From Earliella scabrosa (taxonomy: Eukaryota > Basidiomycota > Agaricomycetes > Polyporales > Polyporaceae): a DNA stretch of 64,000 nt. The DNA is taken from assembly GCA_022605405.1 (NCBI GenBank), contig JABYQQ010000006.1, positions 682,001 to 746,000 of the forward strand. Direction: 5' to 3'. This document shows, one piece after another, positions 23,501-35,900 of the stretch. Position numbers and translations under genes: made by a program. Numbering within the stretch: position 1 is the stretch's first letter; each line of letters opens with the position of its first letter. A model generated the notes under the pieces. That model saw nothing but the letters and a program-made list of their open reading frames with translations, ran no database searches and was not told the origin of the DNA.

Positions 23501-23855
23501 CCCCGAACTATCAACGGACACTGTATTTCTACCAATCTCGTCGACGTCTACATGTAGCTGTATCATGATACCATCGCATGATATTCTTATGGGTAGCTTC
23601 TATGTACTGCATGTTAATTGCGAATATTCATCCTTATACCGGTTCTCAAGTGATCATTATGCATCATCTGCGGATACGCAAGGTCTACTTGGTCTCGTTC
23701 TTACATTGAAACAACACAAGGAGCGGAGAAACACATCTCAGCGCGAACTCGAGAACCAACACCAGACCGAGGCTCGCCCACCAGCCGAGTCCAAGTCCGC
23801 AAGCGTCGTACCACGAGGCACCTATGTACAAAACTAGCTTGGAAGCACGCCCCAC
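23501..23855. other. spacer between convergent genes
   Basis: A 355-bp region between the 3' ends of the PARG-like gene (+) and the Aly/REF gene (-). It is AT-rich in its first half. No gene seen. Confidence 0.5.
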
Positions 23856-24968
23856 TCAGCCCGCCATCGGGGTGTCCCCATGCGCACGGTAGTCGTCCAT
23901 CTCCGCGTCGAGCTCCTCGAGTGTCTTCGGCTTCAATTTCTGCTTCCCGGGCTGCTTTGGCTGCTGCTGCTTGGGCGCCGCCTGCTGAGGCTGTTGTTGT
24001 CCCCGTTGCTTGTTGAGCCGCCGCGGACCCTTCTTCGTGCGGAGGCGGACCTTGGTCGCGGGCATCGGAGCAGCTTGGGTTTGTGCGGCGGGGGCGGGGG
24101 CGGCCTTGATATGGTTATGTGGGCCCTTCTGGCCGTTCCTGAAGAGCGGACGTCTGTTTAAAGCAAGTGCGACTTATGAGGGATGAGGTGAAGGGCGTAC
24201 ACTAGGGGTGGTGCGGCAGCCTGGGCGGGTGCAGGACCGAGACGGTTGAGGAGGGATGGGACGGGGGCGAGGGTAGGGATGGAGGGCTTGGCCGCGTTGT
24301 CGTCGTCCACAACTATTTCGATCTTGATAGGTCTCCCTAGTGAGTACGACGGTCGTGAGTATTCGAGTCATGAAGTCATGGACAACACGCTAGGAGGGGA
24401 TATTCGGGAAGGCGCTTCATGTAGTGCGTCCTGACTTGCGAACGTCTCCATACCCATCTCGAGTTCCCATCATATTCAGGCTCGGGAACCCGTGCCGAGG
24501 GCCCATCCTCGCCGTACTGGACAACATAGAGCGGGTGGGACTTACTTCCGTCCACGATCTTCCCATTGTACTTTGCGCGCGCCACCGCCGCGTCGCCTGC
24601 TCTTGAGAACGAGACGACGGCCATCCCTCTCGACTTTCCTTGAGAGTTGTACACCATGATCACTTCTTTCACCGGTCCGACCGTCCTGGAGAAGAGAACC
24701 TGCGCCACGCAAGGACAGAAGAAGCATGTGGTCAGCCTCCATTATGGCCCTCGACTGTAGGAGTCCGGAGTCAACGCACCTCGACTTCGTTCTCCACAAC
24801 GTCCGCGGGTAGCCGGCTCAACAATATCCTGCTGCCAGCATCGGGATTTGAGCCGGAAGGTGTCCGCCCTGTTTGCCGCCACGCGGGGGCGGGGTGGGCA
24901 CCCTGGTTGCCGAGCATGCGCTGCTTCGGGGAATGGTAGTTGTTCAGGCGCGGATGGTGGTTTTGCAT
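23856..24968 (-). CDS. Aly/REF (Yra1-like) mRNA export adaptor
   Basis: A nuclear RNA-binding adaptor that links spliced mRNA and the TREX complex to the export receptor. It has a single RRM: RNP2-like RILLSRLP, then VGPVKEVIMVYNSQGKSRG and RNP1-like KSRGMAVVSF, with the domain ending RPIKIEIVV. The C-terminal tail is typical of the family: KVRLRTKKGPRRLNKQRG, a Gln/Pro-rich stretch, then LEELDAEMDDYRAHG. The start is taken at ATG 24968 (MQNHHPRLNNY). The N-terminal UAP56-binding motif usual in Aly/REF proteins (LDDII-like) is not visible, but an AG just before this ATG allows an upstream exon. An intron of about 210 bp splits the RRM. Divergent from the MFS gene at 25528. Confidence 0.8.
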
Positions 24969-25527
24969 GACTGTAAGGCTGTCCAAAAGGTGAGAGCTGC
25001 GCAGAGGGAAGGTGCAAAGTGAGAACCGACAGATTACAGGCAGAGAGTGCGACCGAGTGCAGTAACCTGAGGGTCGACCACAACGCGCTCCGCGCCTCGC
25101 GCCTTGAGGCTCGCGCGGTCACGTGCATATTCTCACGACGCGCGTGGCGGCCAAGTCCCGACTCCTTCGAACTCCCTGCCAGGCTCCGACACCTTCAACC
25201 TTGTCAATCAACCTTTCCGGCCTCCGCGCGCGCACGTTGCAAGAGCCATCTGACCGCCGAGCTCGAACTTATCTCACGTTTACTCTCAGCTCGCGAACTC
25301 ACGCACGAAAGAATATCCCCTTTGGGCTTGATAGTAGCCGGACCGATGTGCCGCAGTCATACGCTCTCCCCCTCGCCGCGGATATCAGGTCCCACCCATG
25401 TTCCAAGGTCCAGACCACGACGCGAGAAGAGGTGATATTACGTGGATCTGAAGTTTTCCGGAGCCCGCGATGAATGCTAAAAGCCTGTATCGAGCCCGTG
25501 TCCTTCACCCGCTCTTTCCTCGGTGCA
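24969..25527. other. divergent intergenic region, Aly/REF (-) and MFS paralogue 2 (+)
   Basis: About 560 bp. It probably contains both promoters and perhaps a short upstream Aly/REF exon. An in-frame ATG for the MFS gene lies at 25474. No clear TATA was found. Confidence 0.45.
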
Positions 25528-27798
25528 ATGTCCCCATCCCCCGCCCCTCCCAGCCTTAACCTCCCCGCATCCATGTCTAGACTCAGCGTCGACCATGCAA
25601 TTGACGACCATGAAGTTGATATGCCAAGCGAGCCTCGTCACTCACGTACTTTGAGCTTCAGGCGACATGACACCTCTGCGCTCGACCTCACCGAGACCGG
25701 TTCAGTCACCTCCCTCGAGCTCCCTCACACCCTGACGAGCGAACGCGTGCGCCGCCGGTCGGAGCTCTCGCGCATGCGGCCGCTCGACTCCCCGCCTGCC
25801 ATGGAGCCCGAGGCGATCGAGCTTCCGATTATCCAAGAACACACGCTCGGACGGGCAACGTCGTCTGGCGTCCGCGCAGCCGATATCGCGTTCCGCGAGG
25901 ACGTAAAAGTAACACTCCCGCCAAAAGACGACGATGTCGAGATCGCACCCAGCTTCCCGAGCTCGCTTGCGCCGTCCATACGCGTGGACGAGGATACGGA
26001 TTCCACTGCGCCCGCGATCTCTGCGGCCCAAAAGGCGATTCATAGGCGGAAGATCTTGGTTAACTTCGTTACCCTCTGCTTCTCCGTGTTCATGAACGGA
26101 TGGAACGACGGTACCACCGGCCCGCTGCTTCCAGTTATGCAGGCGTATTACAACGTGAGTATTGACGTGCTACCCGATAGTCAATTCATCGGCTGACACG
26201 ATAGGACGGATGCAGATAGGCTTTGCTGTGGTCTCCCTCGTGTTCGTCTTCAACTGCATTGTCAGTAACTCCACATCTGGCAATTGAATTGTCGACCTTA
26301 TGATTGAATGTGTAACAGGGCTTCCTCTCGGGCGCATTCGCGAACGTGTATCTGACCGATCGCTTCGGTTTCGGGAAGGTCATGGTCTTTGGTGCGTCAG
26401 GCCACGCGCACACAACGCGTTTCATCGGCCGATGACGTCCGCCACGTAGGGTCTGTTTGCCAGCTCATTGCCTACGGCCTGCTCGCGCCGGCGGGCCCGT
26501 TCCCGCTGATGTGCCTCGCGTTCATGCTCATCGGCTTTGGGCTCGCGCTACAGAACGCCCATTGCAACGGGTTCGTAGCGAGCTCGCGCGAACATGCTTC
26601 TACTAAGATGAGCCTTCTTCACGCCTCTTATGGTGCGCATTTCATGTCAGTGCGCGGATTGCGTATCAACTGCTCATGGTCTACTAGGCTTCGGGGCTCT
26701 GATCTCTCCATTGGTGTCCACCCAGTTCGCGAAGCAGAAGCACTGGTCGTTCCACTACCTCATCTCGGGAGGCCTATACGTGCTCAACACTGCTGTTCTG
26801 TGGATTGTCTTCCGCGGGAAACGGCAGGATGGTTCGTACCTCTTGTGTTCCACATCAGACAGACGGCTCACGCCATCGCAGAGATCAAGGCTGAGGCCGG
26901 GGACCTCCGGCCAGAGCCCGAAGTGGTTTCGACGAACAAGTACAAGCAGATCTTTGGCATTCGCGAGGTGCACTTCCTCTCAGTGTTCGCGCTCATTTAC
27001 GTCGGCACGGAGGTGACTATTGGCGGTACGTCACTGCCCTCATTCATCTGAGCGGATGCTCATGTCTGTTCATTGTCTTAGGGTGGAGTGTGACATACGT
27101 GCAGGAGAAACGCAACGGCAACGAAGACTCGGGGTATATCTCGTCTGGTTTCTTTGCCGGTGAGTCCGCTGGTACCCCGCGAACTCATGAACACCTTCCG
27201 AATCAAATTGTATAGGGCTGATGCTCGGACGTATCTGCTTGATGTGGCTGAACAAGAAGGTAATTGTTAACCTTGGCTCTAATGCCACCTACTCTCTTCT
27301 AAATACGATCCACAGATCGGCGAACGCCGCGCGCTCTTCCTCTACGCCCTCCTGGCCATCCAGTGCGTCTCCTCCACCCAATGACCCACCGCACGTATCT
27401 CAATCTTTCCTTCACAGGCTCGAGGTGACAGTATGGGTCGTGCCCTCGCTCGTCGGGAACGCGATCTCGGTCGCGTTCATCGGCCTCCTGCTCGGGCCCA
27501 TGTACCCCATCCTGATGAACCACAGCACGAGCATCCTCCCGCGCTGGCTCCTCACCGGCTGCATGGGCTACATCGCCGGCGTCGGCCAGGCAGGCTCGGC
27601 CGTCCTCCCTTTCCTGACCGGATTGCTTGCCTCGAAATTCGGCATTGCGAGTCTGCAGCCGTTGTGAGTGATCTCTGCCCCCAGGTCGTTCGAGTGAGTT
27701 GACGCTGATGCATACCTACACGCAGTATCGTGTCAATGATGTCGACGATGATTGTCGTGTGGGCATTGATCCCGCGGGTGCGACATGTCCCCACTTGA
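25528..27798 (+). CDS. MFS transporter, Bsc6-like (paralogue 2)
   Basis: A twelve-segment-type MFS transporter, substrate unknown. Start taken at ATG 25528 (MSPSPAPPSLNLP); the ATG at 25474 is in frame. The N-terminal cytosolic extension of about 175 residues includes LPHTLTSERVRRRSELSRMR, a basophilic-kinase-like RRRS site shared with paralogue 3. The membrane part begins at AAQKAIHRRKILVNFVTLCF and carries NDGTTGPLLP. Downstream exons give IGFAVVSLVFVFNCI, PAGPFPLMCLAFMLIGFGL, GFGALISPLVSTQF, EVHFLSVFALIYVGTEVTIG, LMLGRICLMWLNKK, GLLLGPMYPILMNHSTSI and GYIAGVGQAGSAVLPFLTG. The last exon ends WALIPRVRHVPT, TGA 27798. Introns sit at the same places as in its paralogues. Confidence 0.88.
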
Positions 27799-28668
27799 GA
27801 GCTATGATCGACAGTGTTGTTCTCCTCTTGCTTCTTGTACTTCAAGTTCGTGCCGCTCCTCTCGTTTGGTTGCCCTGTGTGCCGTATCCTTCATTCAACT
27901 TTGCTCTCTGTGTACCTAGACGACACCATACCATAGATGTTGTAGACTTTGACCCTGTGATTCTCAGTAGCCCTTGGTACTTGATCTGCGAACTTCAGCT
28001 GCTCTTCCGCCGGTATGGCAAGCGGAGTACGGACCGGGGTTCCAGAGGGGTAGGCACCGTGTGAACGTCACCGGAGAAATCTCGGGTGATGGTTTTATCG
28101 AAGTTAGCGCTAAGAATCGGGAGCCTTCCGCCATCCATGTCATTGTCAAGTTGGAGACACTCAGCTCAAGACCCAGAAACGTACTGCAGGAAGACCGACC
28201 GACAGCTACTTGCAATCCACAAGGTCACTAAAGCGCGTACCTGCAATGGCGCAGGCTGGTGGAGGAACTCGCGATCACCGGTGGCACGCAGAGGGAGCAA
28301 GTCCGTTTTTGCAACAGCTCGAAGCTTGAAGTCCAAGGCAATCAGGCTCACGGTATCGACGGAACAAGGATGGCCGTATCAGAAACGCTCGACGTAGGTC
28401 AGCTGCGCCGGCCCTAGGGCCTGTACTTATGTAAGTACCCTCAAAGCTGACCTGAACTTCGAGGCGACCTGGAACCGACCTCTCAGCCCTATCAACGTCA
28501 GGTTGGACCCTTGACCCTAGGCTTGTGACTCAGACTGAGATCGCACTACAAGGCTCAAGCCACATGAGCGCTCTAGACACCTCAGGCCTCAGGCCTCAAA
28601 AGTCCAAAGCAACGCACACGGCATCCTTTCCCCTCTTCCTCCATCTGCAAGCCTCACGCCCGACAAAC
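27799..28668. other. spacer between tandem MFS genes
   Basis: It holds the 3' UTR of paralogue 2 and the promoter of paralogue 3. An in-frame upstream ATG for paralogue 3 lies at 28564, just before a short direct repeat (CAGGCCT twice, about 28584-28599). No separate gene is supported. Confidence 0.45.
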
Positions 28669-31090
28669 ATGCCCTCCAACGACAAGCCCTCACCCTCAGG
28701 GCACGCGTTCGGTCCAGAGGTCACTCGGGTCTCACTGGACAAGGCTAGGACGACAGCCGTGCATCAGGAGCTCCGTGCGGCACGGCCTGCCTTGGACAAA
28801 AATCTGTTGCGCGTGTTGGACGAGTCCGCGCTCGACACGAGCGACACGGGCGCGGCCTCGTCACTGGACCTCCCGCCCACTCTGACAGGCGATCGCATGC
28901 GCCGGCGCTCCGACGTCTCGCGTTTCCGCGCGTCCGCCGACTCCAATACCACGTCGGCCGTGGACCCCGACGCGTTCGAGCTGGCGACCGTCAAGCCCTC
29001 GGTGACGGGACATAACGGCGCATCCGCGTCGGGCGCTGCAGTTCGCGACTCGGACAGCGCTTCAAGCCTACGTGAAGACGGGCCCGTCGCGCAGATCCAT
29101 ATCCGAGTCGCCGAGGACGCGAAGAGCAAGGGCGGCGACCCCGAGGCTGCGGCGAGCTCCCTGAGCGAGCGAGCGCCCTCTTTCCTCACAGGAGATGATA
29201 TGACGTCTCCGGCGCCGACAGTATCTGCTGCCCAAAAGGCGGAGTATAGGAGAAAGAGCAACTTGCATTTCCTCGCACTGTGCTGGGGCGTGTTCGGGAT
29301 GGGGTGGAACGACGGCACGACAGGTCCGATGCTGCCGCGCATCCAGGAGCACTACCATGTGAGACTCGCGAGAATTGATGTCCTCTTGCAGACCCAGATT
29401 TGACCGCTTTCCTCAAACATATAGGTCGACTTTGCGATTGTGTCTATGATCTTCGTTGTGAATGCTTGCGTATGTCCTGTTGTCGACGATCGTGGTTCGT
29501 GTTCCTCATAGCTTGAATCTGGCTTAGGGGTATGTCACCGGTGCCATCCTCAACGTATACTTGACCGACCGTTTGGGGTTCGGCAAGGTACGGACCGTGG
29601 TTACTCTCATGTCGCTCGACCCTCTCCTGACCTCCACGTCCGCAGGTGTTGTTTATGAGTATGAGATAGTGCCTCGTATATTCTCCTGGATTCCCTGACA
29701 TGCATTGTGATCTCAGGCGCGCTGCTCCAATTGATCGCGTATACGATGATCAGTCCAGCTGGGCCATTCCCACTTATGTGCTGTGCGTATGCCATAGTGG
29801 GCTTTGCGCTGTCCCTCCAGAATGCGCACGCCAACGGCTTTGTCGGGAGTCTCAAGAAGCACGCTCACACCAAAATGGGTCTGCTGCACGGCTCTTACGG
29901 TAGGTCTCATTCTCTCCGATCGATGAATCGCAGGCAACGGGCACTCATGCTATCCTTGCCGTAGGTCTGGGCGCGTTGGTCTCCCCATTGGTCTCGACAC
30001 AGTTCGCCAAGAGCGCCGAGCACTGGTCGTACCATTATATCGTCTCTGCTGGAGTTTACGTATCCATTGTGATATTCAGTGCTGTCGTCTTCAAGGGCAA
30101 GAGACAGGAAGGTTCGTGTCCACGATGTGTGCGATTTTTTCTCGATCCTGGGTGTTCATTCCTTTCTCGACAGAGATTCTCGAAGAAGAGGGCCAGTTCA
30201 ACACCGACAACGACGCCGTTGGCTCGAACAAGTACAAGCAAATATTGGGACTGAAGGAGGTACATTTGCTCTCCTTGTTCTCGCTCATCTACGTCGGGGT
30301 GGAAGTCACCATGGGCGGTACGTGCTACAACTCGCTTCAGCTCTGCATGCCAGTTGAATACGCGGTTGCCAGGATGGAGTGTCACGTACATCCTTGAGAC
30401 GAGGAACGGTGACTCGAATGCTGGCTATATCGCATCCGGTTTCTTCGGTGGTCAGTGACAACCTGTACTACAGCCTAGAGCCCGACGCTAAGTATGACAC
30501 AGGCCTGATGCTTGGACGTATCCTCCTCATGTGGCTCAACAAGAAGGTGCGTTGGAAAGTCTGGTACCGCGATGAACTCATTCTGAGACGGCTCAGATTG
30601 GCGAGCGCCTTGCCCTCTTCATTTACGCGGTGCTGTCAATCGTGTAAGTCCTTACCCTTACACTTCGAGTTTATCCACTGATCCTCACCACCTCACACGC
30701 AGTCTTGAACTCACCGTATGGCTAGTCCCCTCGCTGATCCAGAACGCCATCGCCGTCTCCTTCGTCGGGCTGCTCCTCGGGCCCATGTACCCAATCCTGA
30801 TGAATCATTCCTCGTCCATCCTTCCTCGTTGGCTTCTCACTGCATGCATGGGCTACATTGCAGGAATTGGGCAGGCGGGCTCCGCGATCCTGCCCTTCAT
30901 CACTGGGCTCCTGGCATCCAAGTTTGGGATCGCGTCGCTTCAGCCCTTGTGAGTGCCGCTCTCTTGCGCAAGGCGTACGACGGCGTACTGACACCCTGCG
31001 CCCTTCTCTGACCCCAGCATCGTGTCGATGATGTCGACGCTGATAGTCCTATGGGCCGTCATCCCGCGTGCGCGCTATGTCCCTACGTAG
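28669..31090 (+). CDS. MFS transporter, Bsc6-like (paralogue 3)
   Basis: Tandem neighbour and closest relative of paralogue 2. Start taken at ATG 28669 (MPSNDKPSPSG). The N-terminal extension of about 190 residues repeats the paralogue 2 pattern: SALDTSDTG, then LPPTLTGDRMRRRSDVSRFR. The transporter core opens with AAQKAEYRRKSNLHFLALCW and NDGTTGPMLP. It continues with DFAIVSMIFVVNA, ILNVYLTDRLGFGK, PAGPFPLMCCAYAIVGFAL, GLGALVSPLVSTQF, EVHLLSLFSLIYVGVEVTMG, LMLGRILLMWLNKK, GLLLGPMYPILMNHSSSI and GYIAGIGQAGSAILPFITG. It ends WAVIPRARYVPT at TAG 31088-31090. About nine short introns. Substrate and membrane are not determinable here. Confidence 0.88.
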
Positions 31091-32128
31091 TCTCGTCGGT
31101 AATCCCGGCAGGGTGTACCCTCCACTCTACCTCGTCGACATCTCGGGTCGCGCATCAATTGTTCTATGCCATGATTTCGCTGTCCTCGAACGTTCGCTCG
31201 CACCCAGCTTCTTGCCCCGAAATAGACAGATTCTGCGCCTTCTCCCGAGTCCCGATCCCACCTCGCAATCATTTAGTCCAACGCACAGCATTCCGGGAAC
31301 TTGCATGGTCCCATCAACAAACCGGGCGTCACCGCGTTCATTGCAGCAGCAGCGCCCATCCCTGTGCACCCGCTCGTTGCAAGTCACGACCAGGAGAACG
31401 AGCATCCAACCGCAGCCGGTGACATCTTGGTATGACGGCCTCGAGGATGCCAAGTTTCGCCGGGTTTCCTTCCGATTATCTGAATTTCTACTGCAATGGC
31501 GCATGACGCTGACTCTGGGCCGTGTCGCGGATTTGCGTCTCATGCCAGCGTATCGTTGAGAGTGGGCTGTGTCGGTCAGTAGTCTGAACGCCGGGCGCTT
31601 GCTCACTGGTTAGTAGCCTCAGGCTGCTGTTATGCACCATGCGGTGTGCACGCGGGTCTCCTTTGTCTGACATGGGGCACGAGGTCTGTTCTCATCCGGC
31701 TGCCAGGAGAAGGAATGTTACCCGCATGTGGTAACCCGCGGTCCGCCCTCCGCAGACACGGAAGGTATTGCACACCAGCGTTCAAGTGGACTTGGACTTC
31801 GCCAGCAACTCCGTATGGTGAGGAGAGATGACTATATTGCGACGGACGAACGAGCAGGCAGGAAGTTGTGACTGTAGATACAGACCCGATGCGATACACG
31901 AGAATTAAGTTATCGATGAGATACAGGTGGTGAAGCTCTAGTAGATCTATGTACGAGGGATGGGAACGAGGAACTATTGCTACAGTGGAGTCTATGGGGA
32001 AAGCCGTCTAACTGGCTACAGAGTGGGATGGGACAGCACACAAGAAAGCGGGATAGTAGTCTACAGTGAGCATGAGTCGTTGAATGATGGAGAGGGTATC
32101 GAGGGGGTGTTGCGGTCCGGCGAGGTCT
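31091..32128. other. spacer between convergent genes
   Basis: About 1 kb between the 3' ends of MFS paralogue 3 (+) and the first DUF6593 gene (-). Open frames on both strands show no domain or splice support. Confidence 0.45.
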
Positions 32129-32829
32129 TCAATCGATGTTGTGTCCACAGCTGAGCATGACCGTGGCAACAAGCGCGGGCTCCAGGAGACCCAACGTCAT
32201 CGCTTCCTGCGTCAGCTCGACCATGACCGCGTTCGGAATCCGGGCGATTCGTGCGAGCACGCGCGGCGCGCTGCTGTTGACTTTGTACATCTGTACGCAG
32301 GTCGGGACAAGCGCCGTCAGCGGGTGGCTAAGTTAACGGTAGGCGCGAGACACGTACGCAAATGAAGCCGTCCATCGGGGCCCAGGCATACTGCACACCG
32401 CGGACTTCCATGATTCGTCGGCTGCAAGGAAGCAGGTGAGCTGAGCTGCAATGACTGCAGAGAATGGGTCGCGTACGTCATGTCCGACGAAAGGCGCAGC
32501 CAGTCGCGCACGCGCTGCCGCGACGCGACGCCCCGTATTTCTAGAGAGGCTGCCGGCTGCCAATGCACCATTGCGACCGTCCCGCTCTCGTTGTCCTTGA
32601 CGATCGTGCACGCCGGCTGAGCAGGCTCGGTCACCACACGGAACGCTGTGCGTCCCTGCGGCCCGAGAATCGTCGAGTTGAGGATGGTCGTCTTGAAGTT
32701 CGTGAACGAGAACGTGACGCTGTCGGCCTGCATGGCGTTCGGTGCGCGAGGCATGGGTGCGGAGGGGAGCGCGCCAAAGATAGAGGGCGCGGCGCCGCCC
32801 TGCTGCCACTGCTGTCCGTACGGGTTCAT
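32129..32829 (-). CDS. DUF6593 family protein (copy 1)
   Basis: Predicted complement(join(32129..32290, 32358..32421, 32477..32829)), 192 aa. DUF6593 is a conserved fungal family of unknown function. The protein starts MNPYGQQWQQGGAAPSIFG, then SVTFSFTNFKTTILNSTIL, a block with TEPAQPACTIVKDNE, LEIRGVASRQRVRDWLRLS, RIMEVRGVQYAWAP and a C-terminal exon MYKVNSSAPRVLARIARIP ending SCGHNID. Introns use GTACGC and GTACGT donors. Exons 2 and 3 are 64 and 162 nt, exactly as in copy 2 at 44890. No signal peptide or membrane segment is evident, so it is probably a soluble beta-rich intracellular protein. Confidence 0.88.
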
Positions 32830-32935
32830 TATGGTCGTTGTGTGACGGCGTGCGATAATGGAGGAGGGGCTGTCGAGTGTAGATGGGGAACCTGGAGACT
32901 GGAGTGCTGAGGACAGATACCCATCGTGGAACGGC

Positions 32936-32942
32936 TTATATA
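32936..32942 (-). promoter_or_regulatory. TATA box of DUF6593 copy 1
   Basis: TGTATATAA on the minus strand, about 107 bp before the start codon. The same word lies at a similar distance before copy 2. Confidence 0.5.
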
Positions 32943-35900
32943 CAGAGTTCGCCGAAGGTGCAGACTCGCGTGTAGCGGTGCGCTTGGGGTGCCTCACGGA
33001 CCTGGGCGCAGGATGTGAACATCGCGTCCGGACGTCATCGGGGTCTAAGGTGGACCAATGCGGAGAGGTGTCGGGAGAAGAAGCGTGAGGGCGGGACCCG
33101 ACACGAAGGGGCGGACTTCTCGGGACCGTTTCAATCTCGCCAAAGCTCAGCTCCCCGGGCGCAATGTTGCATAACCTACTAAGCGATGCGCGGGGCTTGG
33201 CGCCCAAATGCCGTCCTCACGGGAATTGGATTTTCAGTCCCGCTGAAACGAGCGTCGTGTGCCTTGAGCCCTCCCAGAGGCAGACGTGCCAGTCATCGTT
33301 CCGCCAAGTGCACGGCGCATTTTTGCGTCTGACTTCGTCAAGTTCAACATGGACAAAAATGGAGTAAGTATGCCGCCAAATCATATATGGGATGGCGAAC
33401 TGACGGACTGCGCAGGTACTGACCATTGTGGTCCAGCTTGAGTTGCCAAATTAGAGGCACTCCACGTGGCCGAGCGTGATCTGAGATCGATTGGGAAAAT
33501 GTGTACGATCTGCATCTCGCACCGCGCCATGTCGCGTGGGATGTGCGATGCGAACGAAGTCGCCGACCACCACGCCCGCCACGCCCACGAAGAGAACAAG
33601 GGCAGGCGCATGCGATCAGGCTAATTTTCATCTTTCAGTCCCAAGTGTCGGTCGGCGTGAAATTCGCTCTTACCGTAGTACGCAACGCGCGTCCGGTACA
33701 CTAGGCGCGGTAGTTAATTCCCGACTACGGCGCATGAAAACGAAGACCGAGGACTCACGCTTCGCTAAACTGTGCAGCAATGCCGAACGGGCCAGGATCG
33801 TCACGGCATGCCCATGCTGTCGAGCCACAGAGTGCAAATGGAAGGGCTTCTCACGGCTGGATGCCACGTGGGTGGTGGCGCGGTGGCGACCTCAACCGAC
33901 GACGGACGTAGAATACGACCGAGCGACCGAGCGGCCACGCGACACGAAACACGTCCATCCGTCTGCGCAGTTTACGGCGTACACCAGAATGAGGAGTGTG
34001 ATATTCTCGTTGCGTGCCTGCTCAATTGCCAACGTAGAGATGCTGCTTGGAGGGTTGCTACAGAGTTGCTACGGAGCGCGAGGCGGGTGCAGAACGATTG
34101 CCAAACGCGCCTTGAACAAGAACCCGAGGTCCGCATTCGGTAGTAAAGTGGCCGAGTCCGTAGCCAAGGTGTGCAAGTCCATAGCGTGCCCAGGCCCCAT
34201 ACAAGCCGCCGGTAGTGGGAGGAAACGCACGACAACAGGCGCCGCCACTGAGTGATCCGTGACAAGTCTGAATGGGGATCAAGTCGGTGCTGGTTGTTGG
34301 GAACACAGGTATCATGGATCATGCTTAAACAAGTTCCTGTCAAAAGGCTATCATACGAGCTTTTGGGCTGGGCCGTGAGGTCCACAGTCGCTGACTGGTG
34401 AAGGTGAAACACATCGTCGACAGCCGTCCTGGAGACGGTATGTAGAGCGAGTCAAGTTAGGCGAGGGCCGCCGGCTGCAAGGCTCAGCGCGTCGGGGTGC
34501 CTAGGAACACTCCTATCAGAGCCACTGGTGAAGTGGGAAGCACCGGCGAGGCAGAAGGAGAGCCAGCTGCGCAACATTGAGAACGACAGCGCCGTCAAGT
34601 TGGATAGCTCACTTCCGGACATTCTTCTCGAGCCGTGTCCGTCGTTCGTCACGACGGGCTCTGCTCACGTACTTGACCGTTTCATCGCGAGCATGTACTT
34701 TTAGCAAGACAGCGGCGGAGTAGGAAGGTTATGGCACTGAGCACGAAGTGGAAGTCAACTGAGATATCGAGGGAGATCGCCCTCAAGAGATCTTCTCGGC
34801 TGTAGCCGAGTTCCCAAGCGCCCGAGTTTCGCCCGGCCCGGGACGGGCAGCCTTCAAGTTCAAGCTTCAAGTTCAGTGCAACAGACGCAATGCTGAATAT
34901 TACAGCTGGTTCCGAAATGAATGCCCGACATCATTGATCGCACAAAGCGCGCGACCAGCACAACTTGTGTCCCCCAAATTCTGAAGCACCGAACGCGACC
35001 ACGTTCTCACTAGAAAGCTACAGGTATTTTCTCAAGCATCCGGGTACTCCGTGTATGTTAAAATCAGTGCATTTGGGGGCATTCGCGGCCCGCAACGTCC
35101 AGTGGAAATCCGCCATGTTTGGGCGCTTGACTTCCAAACGCTTAGCGCGCGATGTGCTGTCTCCTTCCGTCTGCTGTCTACTGGTGTCAACGACGAGTTG
35201 AAGAGCCATTCTCAACGTGAAATGCTTGAGACGACACTTGTAGCCAGTTGATCATGCCTGACAAGTCAAGGACGGGAGGAATCTCAGGTGAGTGCACTTT
35301 GGGTGCACTGGCGCGTTTTGTTTGATCGGAGTCGTCGGGCATTCATTTCGGAACCAGCTGTAATGCGCTCGCGACGTTGTCTGGTCACGGAGTGGTAGAA
35401 GCATGAAATGAATGAGTGTGTCTATCAGCCTCATACTTCTGAGATCAATGTTCAGGCCTCAGGACTTAACTGCCGTTGCACCGGTGGCAGTGCTAAAGCC
35501 TGAGTGTAATATTACCAGGCCTAACGACGAACTCCAGCTCTTCCTTCTATCATCGGACTTGTCACCGAAACCCGAGGGCTCGATGAAGCACGTGGAATCC
35601 GTGCGCGCACTGTCACCTTCATACGCCCTTCCAGCCGACCCCAGCGCACGACTCCCTTCCGGAATTTGTATACGGTGAATGACCACTGGCATCGAACACG
35701 AGCCGCGATTCTCGCATCCCCATTCTGGAGATTCGGGGCATTATGAACCTCACGAGAAGCGCACCTCAACAAGTCACTACCACGGGTCCATCTCACCAAA
35801 CGCCATTGGTCGACCCTCCAGGCTTGGCAGCACACGCTCAGGCAAGCGTCCACGTCAAACACGGCAGGAGGGCGCGACGCATCCCGAGCGAATGTTACGC

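Noticed and set aside
17369..31090. Idea that the MFS trio plus PFK-2 and PARG-like genes form a metabolic gene cluster
   Set aside because: No biosynthetic enzymes or pathway regulator are present, and the intervening genes are unrelated housekeeping functions.
33520..33870. Possible degenerate second copy of the small membrane protein at 1016-1442
   Set aside because: Only a handful of residues match and no phase-consistent set of exons could be joined.
33491..34255. 254-codon + strand open frame
   Set aside because: Irregular, Arg/Thr/Ala-rich composition with no motif; minus-strand frames in the same interval look more protein-like.
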